NCBI GenBank assembly: GCA_032595675.1 | Contig: JAVQMD010000001.1 | Span: forward strand, 62,001-126,000 | DNA from: Candidatus Electrothrix rattekaaiensis | GTDB taxonomy: Bacteria; Desulfobacterota; Desulfobulbia; Desulfobulbales; Desulfobulbaceae | Length of the DNA stretch: 64,000 nt | Reading direction: 5' to 3' | In this document: positions 27,114 through 36,905 of the stretch, piece after piece | Layout of the letters: each line of letters begins with the position of its first letter | Numbering within the stretch: the first letter of the stretch is position 1 | The notes under the pieces: generated by a model | What the model saw: the letters and a program-made list of their open reading frames with translations, nothing else | The model's database searches: none | Told to the model about the DNA's origin: nothing | Made by a program: the position numbers and the translations under genes

Positions 27114-27254
27114 ATGATTAATAGAGCAACAATCCTCTCGGATGTTGAGCGTTGGATAAAGCGTAACTACGAAACCTTCTTTGAGGCAGAGTTGGATTCT
27201 TTATCCCGGAAAAGAAAAAGAGAAATGAATACGTTCTCACGAAAGAGGTATTGA
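27114..27254 (+). CDS. hypothetical 46-residue protein upstream of CNNM gene
   Basis: A small helical, highly charged peptide (ERWIKRNYETFFEAELDSLSRKRKRE) ending four bases before the CNNM start. GAGAGAAG is immediately upstream of the ATG. An in-frame TTG at 27054 would add 20 residues. Tight spacing suggests a coupled leader or a small partner; no family known. Confidence 0.5.
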   Translation: MINRATILSDVERWIKRNYETFFEAELDSLSRKRKREMNTFSRKRY

Positions 27255-27258
27255 AGAT

Positions 27259-28392
27259 ATGAGCACTGATGGTCTGCTGTTAATAATTTACGTCCTGCTG
27301 GCACTCATGTTTTCATTTCTCTGTTCCGTGGCGGAATCGGTACTCTTAAGTATTACGCCTTCATATATCGAAGGACAGAAAGAAAAGCGGCCTCATTTTG
27401 CGGCAATGTTGAAACAACTGAGACAAGATAATGTGGACCGATCACTTGCGGCTATTTTGACGCTCAACACTATTGCGCATACGGTCGGTGCCATCGGTGC
27501 TGGCTCCAAAGCGACAGTCGTCTTTGGAAACGCATGGTTTGGCCTGTTTTCGGCTGTCATGACGCTTTTGATCCTTTTTCTTTCTGAAATCGTGCCCAAA
27601 ACTTTAGGCACCGTCTACTGGGCACAACTTGTAGGCCCAACTTCGTATATTGTAAACACCTTGATTATAGTCCTTTATCCCCTCGTATGGATTTCAGAAA
27701 GGCTGACAAAATCTATTTCACATGGAAAGACCACTCATATTTTCAGTAGAGACGAATTCATCGCCATGGCTCGGATAGGTGTAAAAACGGGGCAAATTCG
27801 CGATAAGGAATCAAATATTATCCGAAACATATTCCGATTCGAGTCGCTCAAAGTGAACGATATTATGACGCCACGTGCTGTAATCTCTGCATTACCCGAG
27901 GACATGAAAATTATCGACTCAATGAAACAAGTTGCCCAAACCCCTTTTTCACGCCTCCCGCTCTATGCGATGCATATTGACGACATAACTGGTTTTGTTC
28001 TTAAAGAAGATATTCTGATTAACGCCGCCCAGAAGCAAAGCGACAAAAAGCTCAACGCATTGAAGCGTGAAATATTTTTTGTTCCTGAGTCGGTTTCGTT
28101 GATAGTATTGTTGGAGAGGTTTCTTAAGGACCGCCAGCACATTGCTATAGTTGTTGATGAGCATGGTGGGACGGATGGACTGGTAACACTGGAGGATCTA
28201 ATCGAAACGATTATGGGCATGGAAATTATGGATGAAACAGACGATGTTGAAGACATGCGTTCTCTGGCACGGAACCAATGGAAGAAACGTGCAACGGCTC
28301 TGGGGATTGATGCTGATATCGTTGACGAAAGAAAGACCGAACAGGCTAATGCAGCTGAGGCACAAAGCCGCACAGCTGATGAGCAGCCTTAG
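27259..28392 (+). CDS. CNNM/DUF21-CBS transporter-like protein (hemolysin C family)
   Basis: 377 residues. The N-terminal DUF21/CNNM domain has four membrane segments (about 5-28, 60-82, 92-112, 120-142) and the family block LSEIVPKTLG. A pair of CBS domains follows (about 195-320, with VNDIMTPRAVI and VVDEHGGTDGLVTLEDLIETIMG). The usual C-terminal CorC_HlyC domain is missing; the protein ends with a polar tail. Members export or sense magnesium or cobalt at the inner membrane. The stop codon lies inside a 14-bp direct repeat. Confidence 0.87.
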   Translation: MSTDGLLLIIYVLLALMFSFLCSVAESVLLSITPSYIEGQKEKRPHFAAMLKQLRQDNVDRSLAAILTLNTIAHTVGAIGAGSKATVVFGNAWFGLFSAVMTLLILFLSEIVPKTLGTVYWAQLVGPTSYIVNTLIIVLYPLVWISERLTKSISHGKTTHIFSRDEFIAMARIGVKTGQIRDKESNIIRNIFRFESLKVNDIMTPRAVISALPEDMKIIDSMKQVAQTPFSRLPLYAMHIDDITGFVLKEDILINAAQKQSDKKLNALKREIFFVPESVSLIVLLERFLKDRQHIAIVVDEHGGTDGLVTLEDLIETIMGMEIMDETDDVEDMRSLARNQWKKRATALGIDADIVDERKTEQANAAEAQSRTADEQP

Positions 28393-28854
28393 TCGCATAA
28401 GACATCTCCTGGATCCAAAAAATCAAATCGAACAAACGCCTTGTGATAAGTGCCGTTATCGTTTCTCTCACTCCTTGAGCTGTTGTGGTTAAAAACAGCT
28501 CAAGCCCCCTCACCGGAATCTGCCTCGCTCTGCTGCTACACAAAGGATGATAGCCGTTTTGTTCAAAAAAAAGAAAATCTTGCTTATCTGTTTGTAATAT
28601 TGTAACATTATTACAATAATGGATGATGTTAAGTAAGAGGAAGAGTGGTTATAATTAAACAATTTCAATAAATTATACAGGGAAGGCTTTTTGCGAGTCC
28701 ATCAATGTTAACGGAAAAAGCAGGAAGGAGGAAAAACAGCATATTTTGTTGACAGGAAGCTCCATGAAAGACAGAATGCGGTATTGAGTTCGTTGCTGCT
28801 GGAGTATCTTTAGGTTGTCCCGGAAAACTTGCTGTAAAAAAGACTTGGTTCCGT
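28393..28854. other. 462-bp intergenic region with two hairpins
   Basis: An 11-bp stem (CTTGAGCTGTT at 28474-28484 with its complement at 28494-28504) could end CNNM transcription, although no T-run follows. A second dyad, TTGTAAT/ATTACAA (28592-28616), looks like an operator. No gene seen. Confidence 0.45.
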
Positions 28855-29397
28855 ATGGAAAAATTTATTCAATTTGTACCAAATATTTTATCAAGTTTTC
28901 GATTAGTTCTGTCTTTTCTCTTTCTCGTGGCCCCGGAGTCCTCCTGGATATGGCTGATTATCGGGGGAGGGAGCAGTGATGCTCTGGACGGCTGGGTAGC
29001 TCGGCGTTGGCATGTTCAAAGTAAAACAGGAGCCATACTTGATGCGGTTGCAGATAAAATGTTTGTTCTCTCTGCCCTGCTGACGATTTCTGTCCACGGG
29101 AAGTTTCCTCTCTTTTTGATGCCCCTTTTACTGGCCCGCGATCTCTTGGTGGCTGGCACCGCAGTATATGCGGTATCCATCAGCGAATGGGCGTCTTTCC
29201 ATCGAATGGATGTTCGTTGGTCCGGCAAGCTGGCCACAATCGCGCAGTTTTTTTTCCTGCTAACAGCTGTATTGTGGAGTGACAAGGTGAGCTTTGCTCT
29301 CTGGCCTGCAATCTTATTCAGTACAGCTGCTGCTGCCGATTACGGCCAGCTTTTCATGCTGGAGCTGCGACAACGGGCTCAAAAGAGTTCCTCATGA
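28855..29397 (+). CDS. CDP-alcohol phosphatidyltransferase family protein (second copy)
   Basis: 180 residues. The catalytic motif is complete: D42-x2-D45-G-x2-A-R, then G-x3-D63-x3-D67 (SDALDGWVAR, ILDAVADK). Five to six hydrophobic helices. It is distinct in sequence from pgsA at 16537, so it probably uses another acceptor alcohol (cardiolipin-, inositol- or archaetidyl-type); the acceptor cannot be read from the sequence. It is followed 78 bp later by the MORN gene. Confidence 0.85.
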   Translation: MEKFIQFVPNILSSFRLVLSFLFLVAPESSWIWLIIGGGSSDALDGWVARRWHVQSKTGAILDAVADKMFVLSALLTISVHGKFPLFLMPLLLARDLLVAGTAVYAVSISEWASFHRMDVRWSGKLATIAQFFFLLTAVLWSDKVSFALWPAILFSTAAAADYGQLFMLELRQRAQKSSS

Positions 29398-29475
29398 AGA
29401 GTTCCTCATGATCTGCGATGATCTGAAATCCATGTACTGTTCTTCGTTATCCCGCTCAAAAAAAGGATCTATGTT

Positions 29476-31188
29476 ATGACAGAAAAAAGTATTCATCAAA
29501 GTAAAGAAGAATATATCGGCGATTTATCAGACGGCAAACGACACGGGCACGGGCTGTGTATTTACCCTGATGGCGGACAATATGAGGGCGAATGGTTTAA
29601 TGATAAACGACATGGACCAGGAACCTATTTCGATCCGAATGGCGGCAGTTTTGAAGGAGAATGGAAAAACGGCATGAGAAACGGCCTGGGCTGTATTGAA
29701 TGGTCTGGCCGTTATTACGGGGACTGGAAGGATAATCTCCGGCATGGTCAAGGCACCTGGACCATGCCAGACGGTGCGGTCTACGAGGGCGAGTGGCGGA
29801 ATAACAAACGGGAGGGCAAAGGGACGCTGGTCTACCCGGACGGGTCCGTGTACGAGGGCGAATGGCGGGAGAATCGCAAACATGGGCAGGGGACACTGAC
29901 CCTTAAGAGTGGGCGTAAATATACCGGTAGCTGGAAAAACGATGCTCGGAATGGTCAAGGGACGGTTTTTTTTCCTGATGGAGGGAAGTATTTCGGCGCT
30001 TTTGTTCAAGACCAGCGTCATGGTCACGGGGTCTATACCCACCCGGATGGGACAAAATATATCGGCCAATGGGAGCATGATAAATGCAATGGCCGGGGAA
30101 CTTATACCTATCCTTCTGGAGCCTCGTATACTGGTTTTTGGAAAAACGGAAAACGACATGGCAAAGGAGTGCTTATATATGCAGAAGAGGACAGATACGA
30201 GATAGAAGAGAACATATACGAGGGAGGAGAGGACATATATGAGCTAGAAGAGGACATGTATGAGGGAGAAGAGGACATTTACGCGGGAAAAGAAGACAGA
30301 TACGAGGGAGAATGGCACGAAGACATGCGGCACGGCAAGGGAACCTATATCTATGCCAACGGAGACAGCTATGCCGGTGAATGGCGTGATGACAGGAAAG
30401 AGGGGTACGGCACCTTCACCTATGTTGAAGGAGATTCTTATATAGGTGAGTGGCACAACGATCAGAAGCATGGTGCTGGGACCTATGCGGCTGCTGACGG
30501 CGGAAAGTACACCGGAGAGTGGCGTGCTGATCTGATGCACGGACGCGGCACCTATGTTTCCCATGAGGGAGAGCGCTACGAAGGAGAGTTTTTCGAGGGC
30601 AAGCGGCACGGTGCCGGAAGCTATACCTTTATTTCTGGCAATATTTATTCAGGCAATTGGTTGGATGGTGCAATGGAAGGGATGGGAAAGCTAACTTGTA
30701 CGGACGGCACCATCTACGAGGGAGAATGGAAAAACGGCTTTATGCACGGTACAGGAAAGCTCTCGTATACAGACGGCATGGTGTATGAAGGTGAGTGGGA
30801 CAGAGACAAGAAGCACGGAAAGGGAACCTGCACCTTTCCCGACGGCAGTGTCTATGAAGGCGAGTGGTACAATAATACACGGTACGGTCAGGGAAAGCAG
30901 ACCTATCCTGACGGGGCTGTTTATGAAGGCGACTGGCAGGACGACAAGCGGTACGGATATGGCCGCTTGATTGATGCTGACGGCGATACCTATATCGGTG
31001 GCTGGGATAATGATAAGAAAAACGGCAAAGGGATATTGACCTTTGCCAATGGTAGTGTCAAGAAGGGCCGCTGGATTAATGACAAGTTCAGCAACGAGAA
31101 GAAGAGTAAAGATAAGGAAACCAGGGACAAGGACTTTATGGATATGTTTGGCAGCGATTTGGCAGACGCTGCCGATCAGGTCGAATAA
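29476..31188 (+). CDS. MORN-repeat protein (about 22 repeats)
   Basis: 570 residues made almost entirely of 23-residue MORN repeats (consensus YxGEWxxxxxHGxGtxxxxdG): ten before and eleven to twelve after an acidic interruption at residues 241-275. There is no signal peptide. MORN arrays form extended beta-hairpin rods that bind phospholipids or proteins; here it follows a phospholipid-synthase gene. The interruption consists of five in-frame 7-residue units (YEGEEDI-like) coded by 21-bp DNA repeats. The C-terminus is charged and helical (KDKETRDKDFMDMFG). A good GGATC-rich leader but a weak ribosome binding site. Confidence 0.9.
   Translation: MTEKSIHQSKEEYIGDLSDGKRHGHGLCIYPDGGQYEGEWFNDKRHGPGTYFDPNGGSFEGEWKNGMRNGLGCIEWSGRYYGDWKDNLRHGQGTWTMPDGAVYEGEWRNNKREGKGTLVYPDGSVYEGEWRENRKHGQGTLTLKSGRKYTGSWKNDARNGQGTVFFPDGGKYFGAFVQDQRHGHGVYTHPDGTKYIGQWEHDKCNGRGTYTYPSGASYTGFWKNGKRHGKGVLIYAEEDRYEIEENIYEGGEDIYELEEDMYEGEEDIYAGKEDRYEGEWHEDMRHGKGTYIYANGDSYAGEWRDDRKEGYGTFTYVEGDSYIGEWHNDQKHGAGTYAAADGGKYTGEWRADLMHGRGTYVSHEGERYEGEFFEGKRHGAGSYTFISGNIYSGNWLDGAMEGMGKLTCTDGTIYEGEWKNGFMHGTGKLSYTDGMVYEGEWDRDKKHGKGTCTFPDGSVYEGEWYNNTRYGQGKQTYPDGAVYEGDWQDDKRYGYGRLIDADGDTYIGGWDNDKKNGKGILTFANGSVKKGRWINDKFSNEKKSKDKETRDKDFMDMFGSDLADAADQVE
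30196..30300 (+). repeat. 21-bp in-frame tandem repeats inside the MORN gene (5 units)
   Basis: Units start at 30196, 30217, 30238, 30259 and 30280, each beginning TAYGAG or TACGCG and ending GACAT or near it. They encode YEIEENI, YEGGEDI, YELEEDM, YEGEEDI and YAGKEDR. They look derived from the YEGE start of a MORN repeat that follows at 30301. The period matches the three intergenic arrays. Confidence 0.85.
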
Positions 31189-31245
31189 GCCTGGATTGCT
31201 GGAGTCTGGTTCCGGCAACCTGCGATCATTTTCATGAGGTTTTTC

Positions 31246-32313
31246 TTAGGAAAAGTCGGCTATCTCCAAGCCATCGATATTGACGAGCTCACAAAGAGGG
31301 TCTGCCAGCGGCTCTGTACAGATATCCACCGGGCTCAGCGGGACGTATCTTTCACCGGTATATCGTTTATCTGTGATTTGTTGCTCTGTGATCACCCGTT
31401 CTAAGAGACCATCCTCTTTGACTTCAAGGCCTGTTTCGTTGAGGTCAATAAGATTATACTGCGCACACTCAGCAAGACTGACCAAGGCGTTATCCCCGAT
31501 TTCTCTGATATAAGGCCGTAATTGGGGATGAAGCTCATGATTCTGCAGGTAGAGAAAGGTATACAATACCTTGGCCTCTAAAAGTCGACCTTTTTTTCGC
31601 GCAATTTCGGCAGCATCAAGGATCTGGCTGTTAATCTCTTTTTTATGATTCAGGGTCTTTGTTATTGCTGCATACTCCTCCTCTGCATCAGGAAAAATTG
31701 CAACCAACTTGCTAAACCGCTCCTGCGCCAACTGAAAGCTGTTTTCTCCTAGACTCTCAATAACCTCATCAAGCAGACTTTTTTTGATTCGATCTATTTT
31801 TTGAATATAATTGGTGAGTTTTTCATCATCTGGATGATTTTTTTGGAGCTTGAGGAATGCCGATCTCGCCTCTCCGTACCATCTCTTTTCATAGAGATCA
31901 GCAGCCTTTTGGAAGCGTCCGCTATATTCTCCTTCTTGCTTTGCCTTTTGGCGCAGGGTAATGACCTTTTCTTCCAATCCTGGGTCAAAGGCCTTGATAT
32001 TTCTTAGGATGAGTGCTGTTTGTTCATGGTCTCCCTGCTCAAAGAGTTCTTTGGCCTGCTTGTATTTTTCCGCGATATTGATATCACGATTAATATTAGA
32101 TATCAAAAGGATAAGGTCAGTTCTGCTGTCCGGGAATTCCGAAGAGAGTTTTTCTGCAAGCTCCTTGGCTTTCAGTAGTTCACCAGCACTGATCAGCTGG
32201 TACACCTCACCGGTTTTCTCCATCTTTTTCTGTTCATAATCCGCAAAGACAAGATTACAGGAAGGGCATTGTTCAGCATCGCTTTTCTGTCTGCATTTTG
32301 GACATGTTTTCAT
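31246..32313 (-). CDS. hypothetical zinc-ribbon protein with TPR-like helices
   Basis: 355 residues. The N-terminal zinc ribbon is CPKC...CPSC (residues 4-7 and 16-19). The rest is helical, with repeat-like segments (YKQAKELFEQGDHEQTALIL, RWYGEARSAFLKLQ) resembling degenerate TPRs. No enzymatic motif. It lies convergent to the MORN gene. Confidence 0.65.
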   Translation of the reverse strand: MKTCPKCRQKSDAEQCPSCNLVFADYEQKKMEKTGEVYQLISAGELLKAKELAEKLSSEFPDSRTDLILLISNINRDINIAEKYKQAKELFEQGDHEQTALILRNIKAFDPGLEEKVITLRQKAKQEGEYSGRFQKAADLYEKRWYGEARSAFLKLQKNHPDDEKLTNYIQKIDRIKKSLLDEVIESLGENSFQLAQERFSKLVAIFPDAEEEYAAITKTLNHKKEINSQILDAAEIARKKGRLLEAKVLYTFLYLQNHELHPQLRPYIREIGDNALVSLAECAQYNLIDLNETGLEVKEDGLLERVITEQQITDKRYTGERYVPLSPVDICTEPLADPLCELVNIDGLEIADFS

Positions 32314-32353
32314 CTCGCTTTTCTCTCAGGTGCTTATTTATATTTTATCTTTG

Positions 32354-33229
32354 CTAAACCCTGTTTGTTAACCGTTCAAAACCCCGCTCCACAGCTGAAA
32401 CCGAAAGAAAATATTTCCAGAAATGTTGGCGCAGGGAGCCTCCTATCACATTGAGCAGAGGGGTGACGACCTCAACCTGTCCCCATCCCGGTCGCCAAAC
32501 ACGGGACTTTCCCTTTCGTCCGTGAATGCTTAACACAGGAATATCAAGGCAAGAGGCCAAGTGGCCCCCACCGGAATCATTGCCGATAAAAAAACCAGAT
32601 TCATAGAGAAAGGCAGCGCATTGATTCACGCCTGCAAAGCTGTGTAAGGGGAACCGATCATTAATGGTCGGCTGCCAATCCTCCTGCTCAGCTGCACTCA
32701 TTATAAACACCGGTTCAAAGCCCTTGGTCTGTAAACGTGCTGCCAAGGCCAGAAAGCGTTCAGGAAGCCAGTTTTTGCTGAGTTCGGCACTTGTCGGATG
32801 AATACAGATCCGTTGCTGATATTTTCGGTGCTGTAAGGGGGCTGGCGGCCTGATGCCACTGAGCCGAGTGGGTTCGGTTAACTTGAAAATTCGACCGCTG
32901 ATATAGGCCATATCTTCGGCTCGGTTAGCGTTTTTTCGATACAGTCGCCCGTAGTTTATCCAATTTTCCGCAATAGCCCGCTCAATCCCCGGCCACGGGG
33001 CCTTGGGGAACAGGATGAGCTGAAAGCCAGCAAGAGCATGGGCAACCGCTTCTGGTTGCAGCGTTTGGGCGATCCGATGCTGAGGAAACCAGCTGTGCAG
33101 CTCGCACATGCGGCTGCAAAACATGGTGACCTGCAAACCGGCTCGACGGGCGTTTTCCAGGAGAACCATTTCCAAGAGGTTGTCCCCCAAGCCCTGACCG
33201 CCAAGTATGGCTACTGGTCCTGCCGTCAT
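32354..33229 (-). CDS. glycosyltransferase family 9 (heptosyltransferase-like)
   Basis: 291 residues. GGQGLGDNLLEM at the N-terminus and FFIGNDSGGGHLASCLDIPVLSIHG near residue 225 are the GT9/ADP-heptose transferase signature. It would add a sugar to lipopolysaccharide core or another surface glycan. I start at 33229 (MTAGPVAILGG), preceded by GAGAAGGAT and seven bases after the stop of the U32 gene. An in-frame upstream ATG at 33256 would overlap that gene. Confidence 0.85.
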   Translation of the reverse strand: MTAGPVAILGGQGLGDNLLEMVLLENARRAGLQVTMFCSRMCELHSWFPQHRIAQTLQPEAVAHALAGFQLILFPKAPWPGIERAIAENWINYGRLYRKNANRAEDMAYISGRIFKLTEPTRLSGIRPPAPLQHRKYQQRICIHPTSAELSKNWLPERFLALAARLQTKGFEPVFIMSAAEQEDWQPTINDRFPLHSFAGVNQCAAFLYESGFFIGNDSGGGHLASCLDIPVLSIHGRKGKSRVWRPGWGQVEVVTPLLNVIGGSLRQHFWKYFLSVSAVERGFERLTNRV

Positions 33230-33236
33230 ATCCTTC

Positions 33237-35600
33237 TCACACCAAAACACCGTCAAAATTACCCCGCATGATTGCGGGCTGTTTACCTTTTCCTGTTTTC
33301 CGTGGCTCGCCGTGGTTTAAGAGACTGCTCAGTGTTGCCGCTTCCCGACTGATTGCACCGTTGCTCAGGTCAAGCAAGAGGAAATCAGCACCCATGCTGA
33401 CGAGCTCTTGCCGCTGCTGGAGCTGGGAAAAGGGCTGCACAGCCCGGGCTGTTGTCAAGCCGTTCTGGTGCTCTAAGGTAAAGTATTCCTCCTGCGGGCT
33501 CGCAAGGGATTGCTGATAGCGAAAATGGGTACTGTCCAGGCGGGCCGTGAAGAGGGGGGGATAGCCATAGGCATAGACACCCACCTGTATTTTTGAAGGT
33601 ATATCCCTGCCCTCATTTCTTCTTGATCTCCTCCCCGAAGTTTGTCGTGTATAATGATGGAGGGCGGAGGCAAAGTTGTCCCCTTCGCTTTCAAGGGAAA
33701 AAAGTGCTCCCTGGTAGCCGAGATGAGCTGCTGCCTGAAGGGCTGCCGAGTTGAGCAGATTGAGAGTATAGTTGCCGTACAACTCTGGACTGAAATCTTT
33801 CAGGCCTTCTATGAGAGGAAGAAAAAGCCCATATTGTGAAAAATGGCCCAAGGAGAAACGGGTATAGCCTTTTTCACTGAGTTTTCTGAGTGCCTGTTGC
33901 GCCCAATCCAGATCTGCTTCGTGGAGAATAGGTGGGAGGCACCAGAGAACACGAGAACTGTATTTTTTAATTTTATCAGAAAGTTGATCGAGCTGACGGA
34001 TATTTTCCCGGTTGAACGGAACCAGAAAACGGGCTGGTCGTACGGGCATCCGCTGCCGAAGATCTCCAAGCTTGGCCACGGCTACCCACCAAGGCGGTTC
34101 TTTTTGCGCAGGACGACGCCCTCCGGTTTTGCCGCTTTTCCCTCCTTTCCCCTGCCCTTTACCAGAAAGATTGAGGGTAACCGGTCCTCGCTTCCAGGCC
34201 AATTGGCCAAGGATATCCTCGACCTTTGCCTTATCCGCTACCACCTTATGGGTGGAGAGCTTTTCCCTCCGTTTATGCCCGCTTCGTTCGGCTGTAATCC
34301 GGGAGCCTACATCCACTTTAAACAGCGTGCCCTGGAAATGACGATGCACCTGCGCTTTTCTTTCAACCAGTAAGGAAAACTGCGCTTTTTGGCCAGCATG
34401 AGCGGTTTTTTGGCGTTGCCCCCCAACTTGTAAGGAGCGCAGGGTAAAACTGAAGCGATTGCCACTCTGTTCATCATGAAGACGAAGTCGGTCTCCTTCG
34501 CTTACTTGGGCAGCGAGGAGGATTTGAAGGGTTAACTTGTTCTTCCCGTCCCGGGTTCGTTCCTGTTGCATTCCCTTGATCCGGCCAAGCATCCTGCCGC
34601 TATTGCCGGATTGGGAAGGGGTTATGGCCTCGGACGGTTTTTCCGAGAGCAGATAGCCACTGGATCGTTTTCTGCCCATTGCCTCATCAAGAAGCTTATG
34701 AGCCTCCTGTAAGATTTTTTCTTGCACAGCATCTGGTTCATCCAAGGAATCCAGAGCCATTCGGTAGGCTGTCACCGTGTTGGCCACGTATTGAGCACTC
34801 TTTAATCGCCCTTCGATCTTAAGACAGCTGACACCGGCATCCCGCATTTCAGGGAGCATGTCAATTCCGCAAAGATCATTCATGGAAAAAAGATAGCCAG
34901 CTGCTGGGCCGCTTTTTTGTTTTTGATTTTTCCTGCTATGAGAGGGGGGGGCTGCCTGTTTACCGGGGCGTTGCCAAGAATAATGGCGGCGACAGGGTTG
35001 AACGCATTGGCCACGGAGGCTTGATTTCCCTCCATGCATGCTGGAAAAGAGACAGAGCCCGGAATAACTGAAGCACATGGCACCGTGGATAAAGACCTCC
35101 AGCTCGGCACCGGTTTTCCGGTGAATAGCTGCAATTTCTTCGATGGTCAGCTCGCGAGCTAAGACCACCCGCTCAAATCCCAGCTTGGTCAGCTCGTCTG
35201 CTCCAAGGGAATTATGGACCGACATCAGGGTGGAGGCATGTAGGGGCAGGTCTGGAAACCAGGTCCGGGCAAGGTAAAGGAGGCCCAGGTCTTGAATGAT
35301 CAGGGCATCAGGGCGCAATGCCTCAAAGCAGGAAAGTGCCTCCAAGGCCGCAGGCAGTTCAGATTCCTTCATCAGACTGTTCATGGCAATGTACAGCCTG
35401 ACCCCCTGTTGACGGGCCTGGCGAATCATGGAACCGATCTCGGCAAAGGAGAAATCCCGGCTCAGGGCACGGGCGTTGAAACCCGGAGCACCCACGTATA
35501 CCGCGTCAGCACCGGCTTCAAGGGCTGCTTCAAAGGCAGGGAAGCTCCCTGCCGGAGCAAGGAGTTCCATTGATTTTTTCTTTTTTAATTTTTTGTGCAT
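33237..35600 (-). CDS. peptidase U32 family protein with DUF3656 (RlhA-like)
   Basis: 787 residues, long for the family. The N-terminal U32 domain has ELLAPAGSFPAFEAALEAGADAVY, LTIEEIAAIHRKTGAELEVFIHGA and RGQCVQPCRRHY (cysteines likely binding an Fe-S cluster), and CLKIEGRLKSAQYVANT follows near residue 270. A DUF3656-like domain and a C-terminal barrel follow. The layout matches E. coli RlhA (23S rRNA C2501 hydroxylation), but paralogues act on tRNA, so the substrate is uncertain. It forms an operon with GT9. Confidence 0.85.
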   Translation of the reverse strand: MHKKLKKKKSMELLAPAGSFPAFEAALEAGADAVYVGAPGFNARALSRDFSFAEIGSMIRQARQQGVRLYIAMNSLMKESELPAALEALSCFEALRPDALIIQDLGLLYLARTWFPDLPLHASTLMSVHNSLGADELTKLGFERVVLARELTIEEIAAIHRKTGAELEVFIHGAMCFSYSGLCLFSSMHGGKSSLRGQCVQPCRRHYSWQRPGKQAAPPSHSRKNQKQKSGPAAGYLFSMNDLCGIDMLPEMRDAGVSCLKIEGRLKSAQYVANTVTAYRMALDSLDEPDAVQEKILQEAHKLLDEAMGRKRSSGYLLSEKPSEAITPSQSGNSGRMLGRIKGMQQERTRDGKNKLTLQILLAAQVSEGDRLRLHDEQSGNRFSFTLRSLQVGGQRQKTAHAGQKAQFSLLVERKAQVHRHFQGTLFKVDVGSRITAERSGHKRREKLSTHKVVADKAKVEDILGQLAWKRGPVTLNLSGKGQGKGGKSGKTGGRRPAQKEPPWWVAVAKLGDLRQRMPVRPARFLVPFNRENIRQLDQLSDKIKKYSSRVLWCLPPILHEADLDWAQQALRKLSEKGYTRFSLGHFSQYGLFLPLIEGLKDFSPELYGNYTLNLLNSAALQAAAHLGYQGALFSLESEGDNFASALHHYTRQTSGRRSRRNEGRDIPSKIQVGVYAYGYPPLFTARLDSTHFRYQQSLASPQEEYFTLEHQNGLTTARAVQPFSQLQQRQELVSMGADFLLLDLSNGAISREAATLSSLLNHGEPRKTGKGKQPAIMRGNFDGVLV

Positions 35601-36238
35601 TGACTGCCAGCTTTCTCCTTCAGCCGTTTATAGGGGTGGTTTTCTGATACCAGTGTACCATACTCATTTGTTCTGTCTATCTCTGTCCTGTTGTAAAAAA
35701 GGCAATGCCGAAAAACTTGAACAGAAGCTTCAGGCAGCAAGCTTCCACCACGGTTCCCTTAGGAATGAGTCTCAAATAATGGGCTTGGTTCTATCTTCGG
35801 CCATTTTGCTGAATTCAGCAACTAAAGCGAGACAGAGGATGGGTAAGATATTTTTTTGGTAGTTCCGAGTGCTTGTAATCGCTACATTCAGGATTCATGC
35901 AGTGCTTGGGTTGGTGCAATTTGTACCTGTGCGAATTTTGCAGTATTGCCTTTTAACTTATCTCGTTGTTGTCTGCTCAGCAACGAAAAAACACTATATT
36001 TTTGATCACACCTTCTTTGATGGCTCGCTTCCTTGCAATCCATTTTTCTCTCGGTAATAATAAACTGGTTATAGATAGAGTTTTTGAAGAACGGTGCCCT
36101 GGTGATTCTTTATAATTTCGGCATAAACACCCTCGGGTTTGTCGGTTTGAAGAAAAACGCGGGCGGCCCTTCTCGCTTGTGTATAAAGGAAAAGATAAAG
36201 GAAAAACACAATTCAATACCGTAAAATGGAGCTTCATT
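35601..36238. other. 638-bp intergenic region, no gene seen
   Basis: No convincing reading frame or RNA. A 16-bp perfect palindrome, TTGCTGAATTCAGCAA, at 35806-35821 is operator-like. The stretch lies between divergent transcripts (U32 leftward, dockerin-like rightward) and should hold both promoters. Confidence 0.5.
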
Positions 36239-36664
36239 ATGAAGAAAAGGAAAAAAGGTATTTTGTTGATTCTGAGTGTACTAATGGTGTTCATGCCGCT
36301 GTCTTCTGCGGGTGCTACCTGTAAAAAAGGAGATGCAAATATGGACGGCGATGTGGACCATGCTGATTTGTACGAAATAAAAGAACTATTGCGCTTGAAC
36401 GATAGTTGCGGGCCGGTTCCCGAATGTGCGGATTATGACGGGGACGGTTCGATCACTATTTTTGATGTGCGCAGCGTTCTTATTGCCATCAGTAAGGAAT
36501 GTGTGCCCGGAGATGCCAATACCAGCGGGCATTTGACCGTGGCCGATATCTGTAAGGTGGAAAAAATGATTGCTGAAAAAGAGTATTCAAAATGCGCGGA
36601 TTGTAATGAGGACGGAGTGTTGAACGAGGAAGATGTCAGCTGCTTGCACAATAAAGTACACTGA
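36239..36664 (+). CDS. exported dockerin-like protein
   Basis: 141 residues from the ATG at 36239 (MKKRKKGILL); the frame is open 20 codons further upstream. Signal peptide up to about residue 26. The mature protein is two dockerin type I-like pairs of calcium-binding loops: KKGDANMDGDVDHADLYEI, DYDGDGSITIFDVRSVLI, GDANTSGHLTVADICKVE and DCNEDGVLNEEDV. Eight cysteines, often adjacent to loops, suggest disulfides. Isolated dockerins in non-cellulolytic bacteria may anchor to cohesin-bearing surface proteins; none is visible here. Confidence 0.8.
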   Translation: MKKRKKGILLILSVLMVFMPLSSAGATCKKGDANMDGDVDHADLYEIKELLRLNDSCGPVPECADYDGDGSITIFDVRSVLIAISKECVPGDANTSGHLTVADICKVEKMIAEKEYSKCADCNEDGVLNEEDVSCLHNKVH

Positions 36665-36905
36665 TTGCTGCGGTCAGCTGTTTTGCGGGTGATCCTCTTT
36701 TTTCACTCTTCGCTTTCCCTTGCTTTTTTATTGATGACTGAATATTGTTCTCTCCATTATCAGAGGATATCGGAGAAAATAATGACCCTCTTCCTGGTAG
36801 AGGAGAGGGGTTTCCTGAGAGGACGTTGAACATCGGTTGCCTTCTGCCGCATCCGTGCTTGCTTCTTCTTGTGTCATCAAACAATATTTCGGCAGAGCAG
36901 GGATT

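Noticed and set aside
33843-34373. 176-residue frame antisense to the U32 gene
   Set aside because: Shadow of a long, well-supported gene.
36433-36884. minus-strand frames over the dockerin-like gene and the mfd upstream region
   Set aside because: The plus-strand gene has a signal peptide and regular calcium loops; the minus frames have nothing recognisable.
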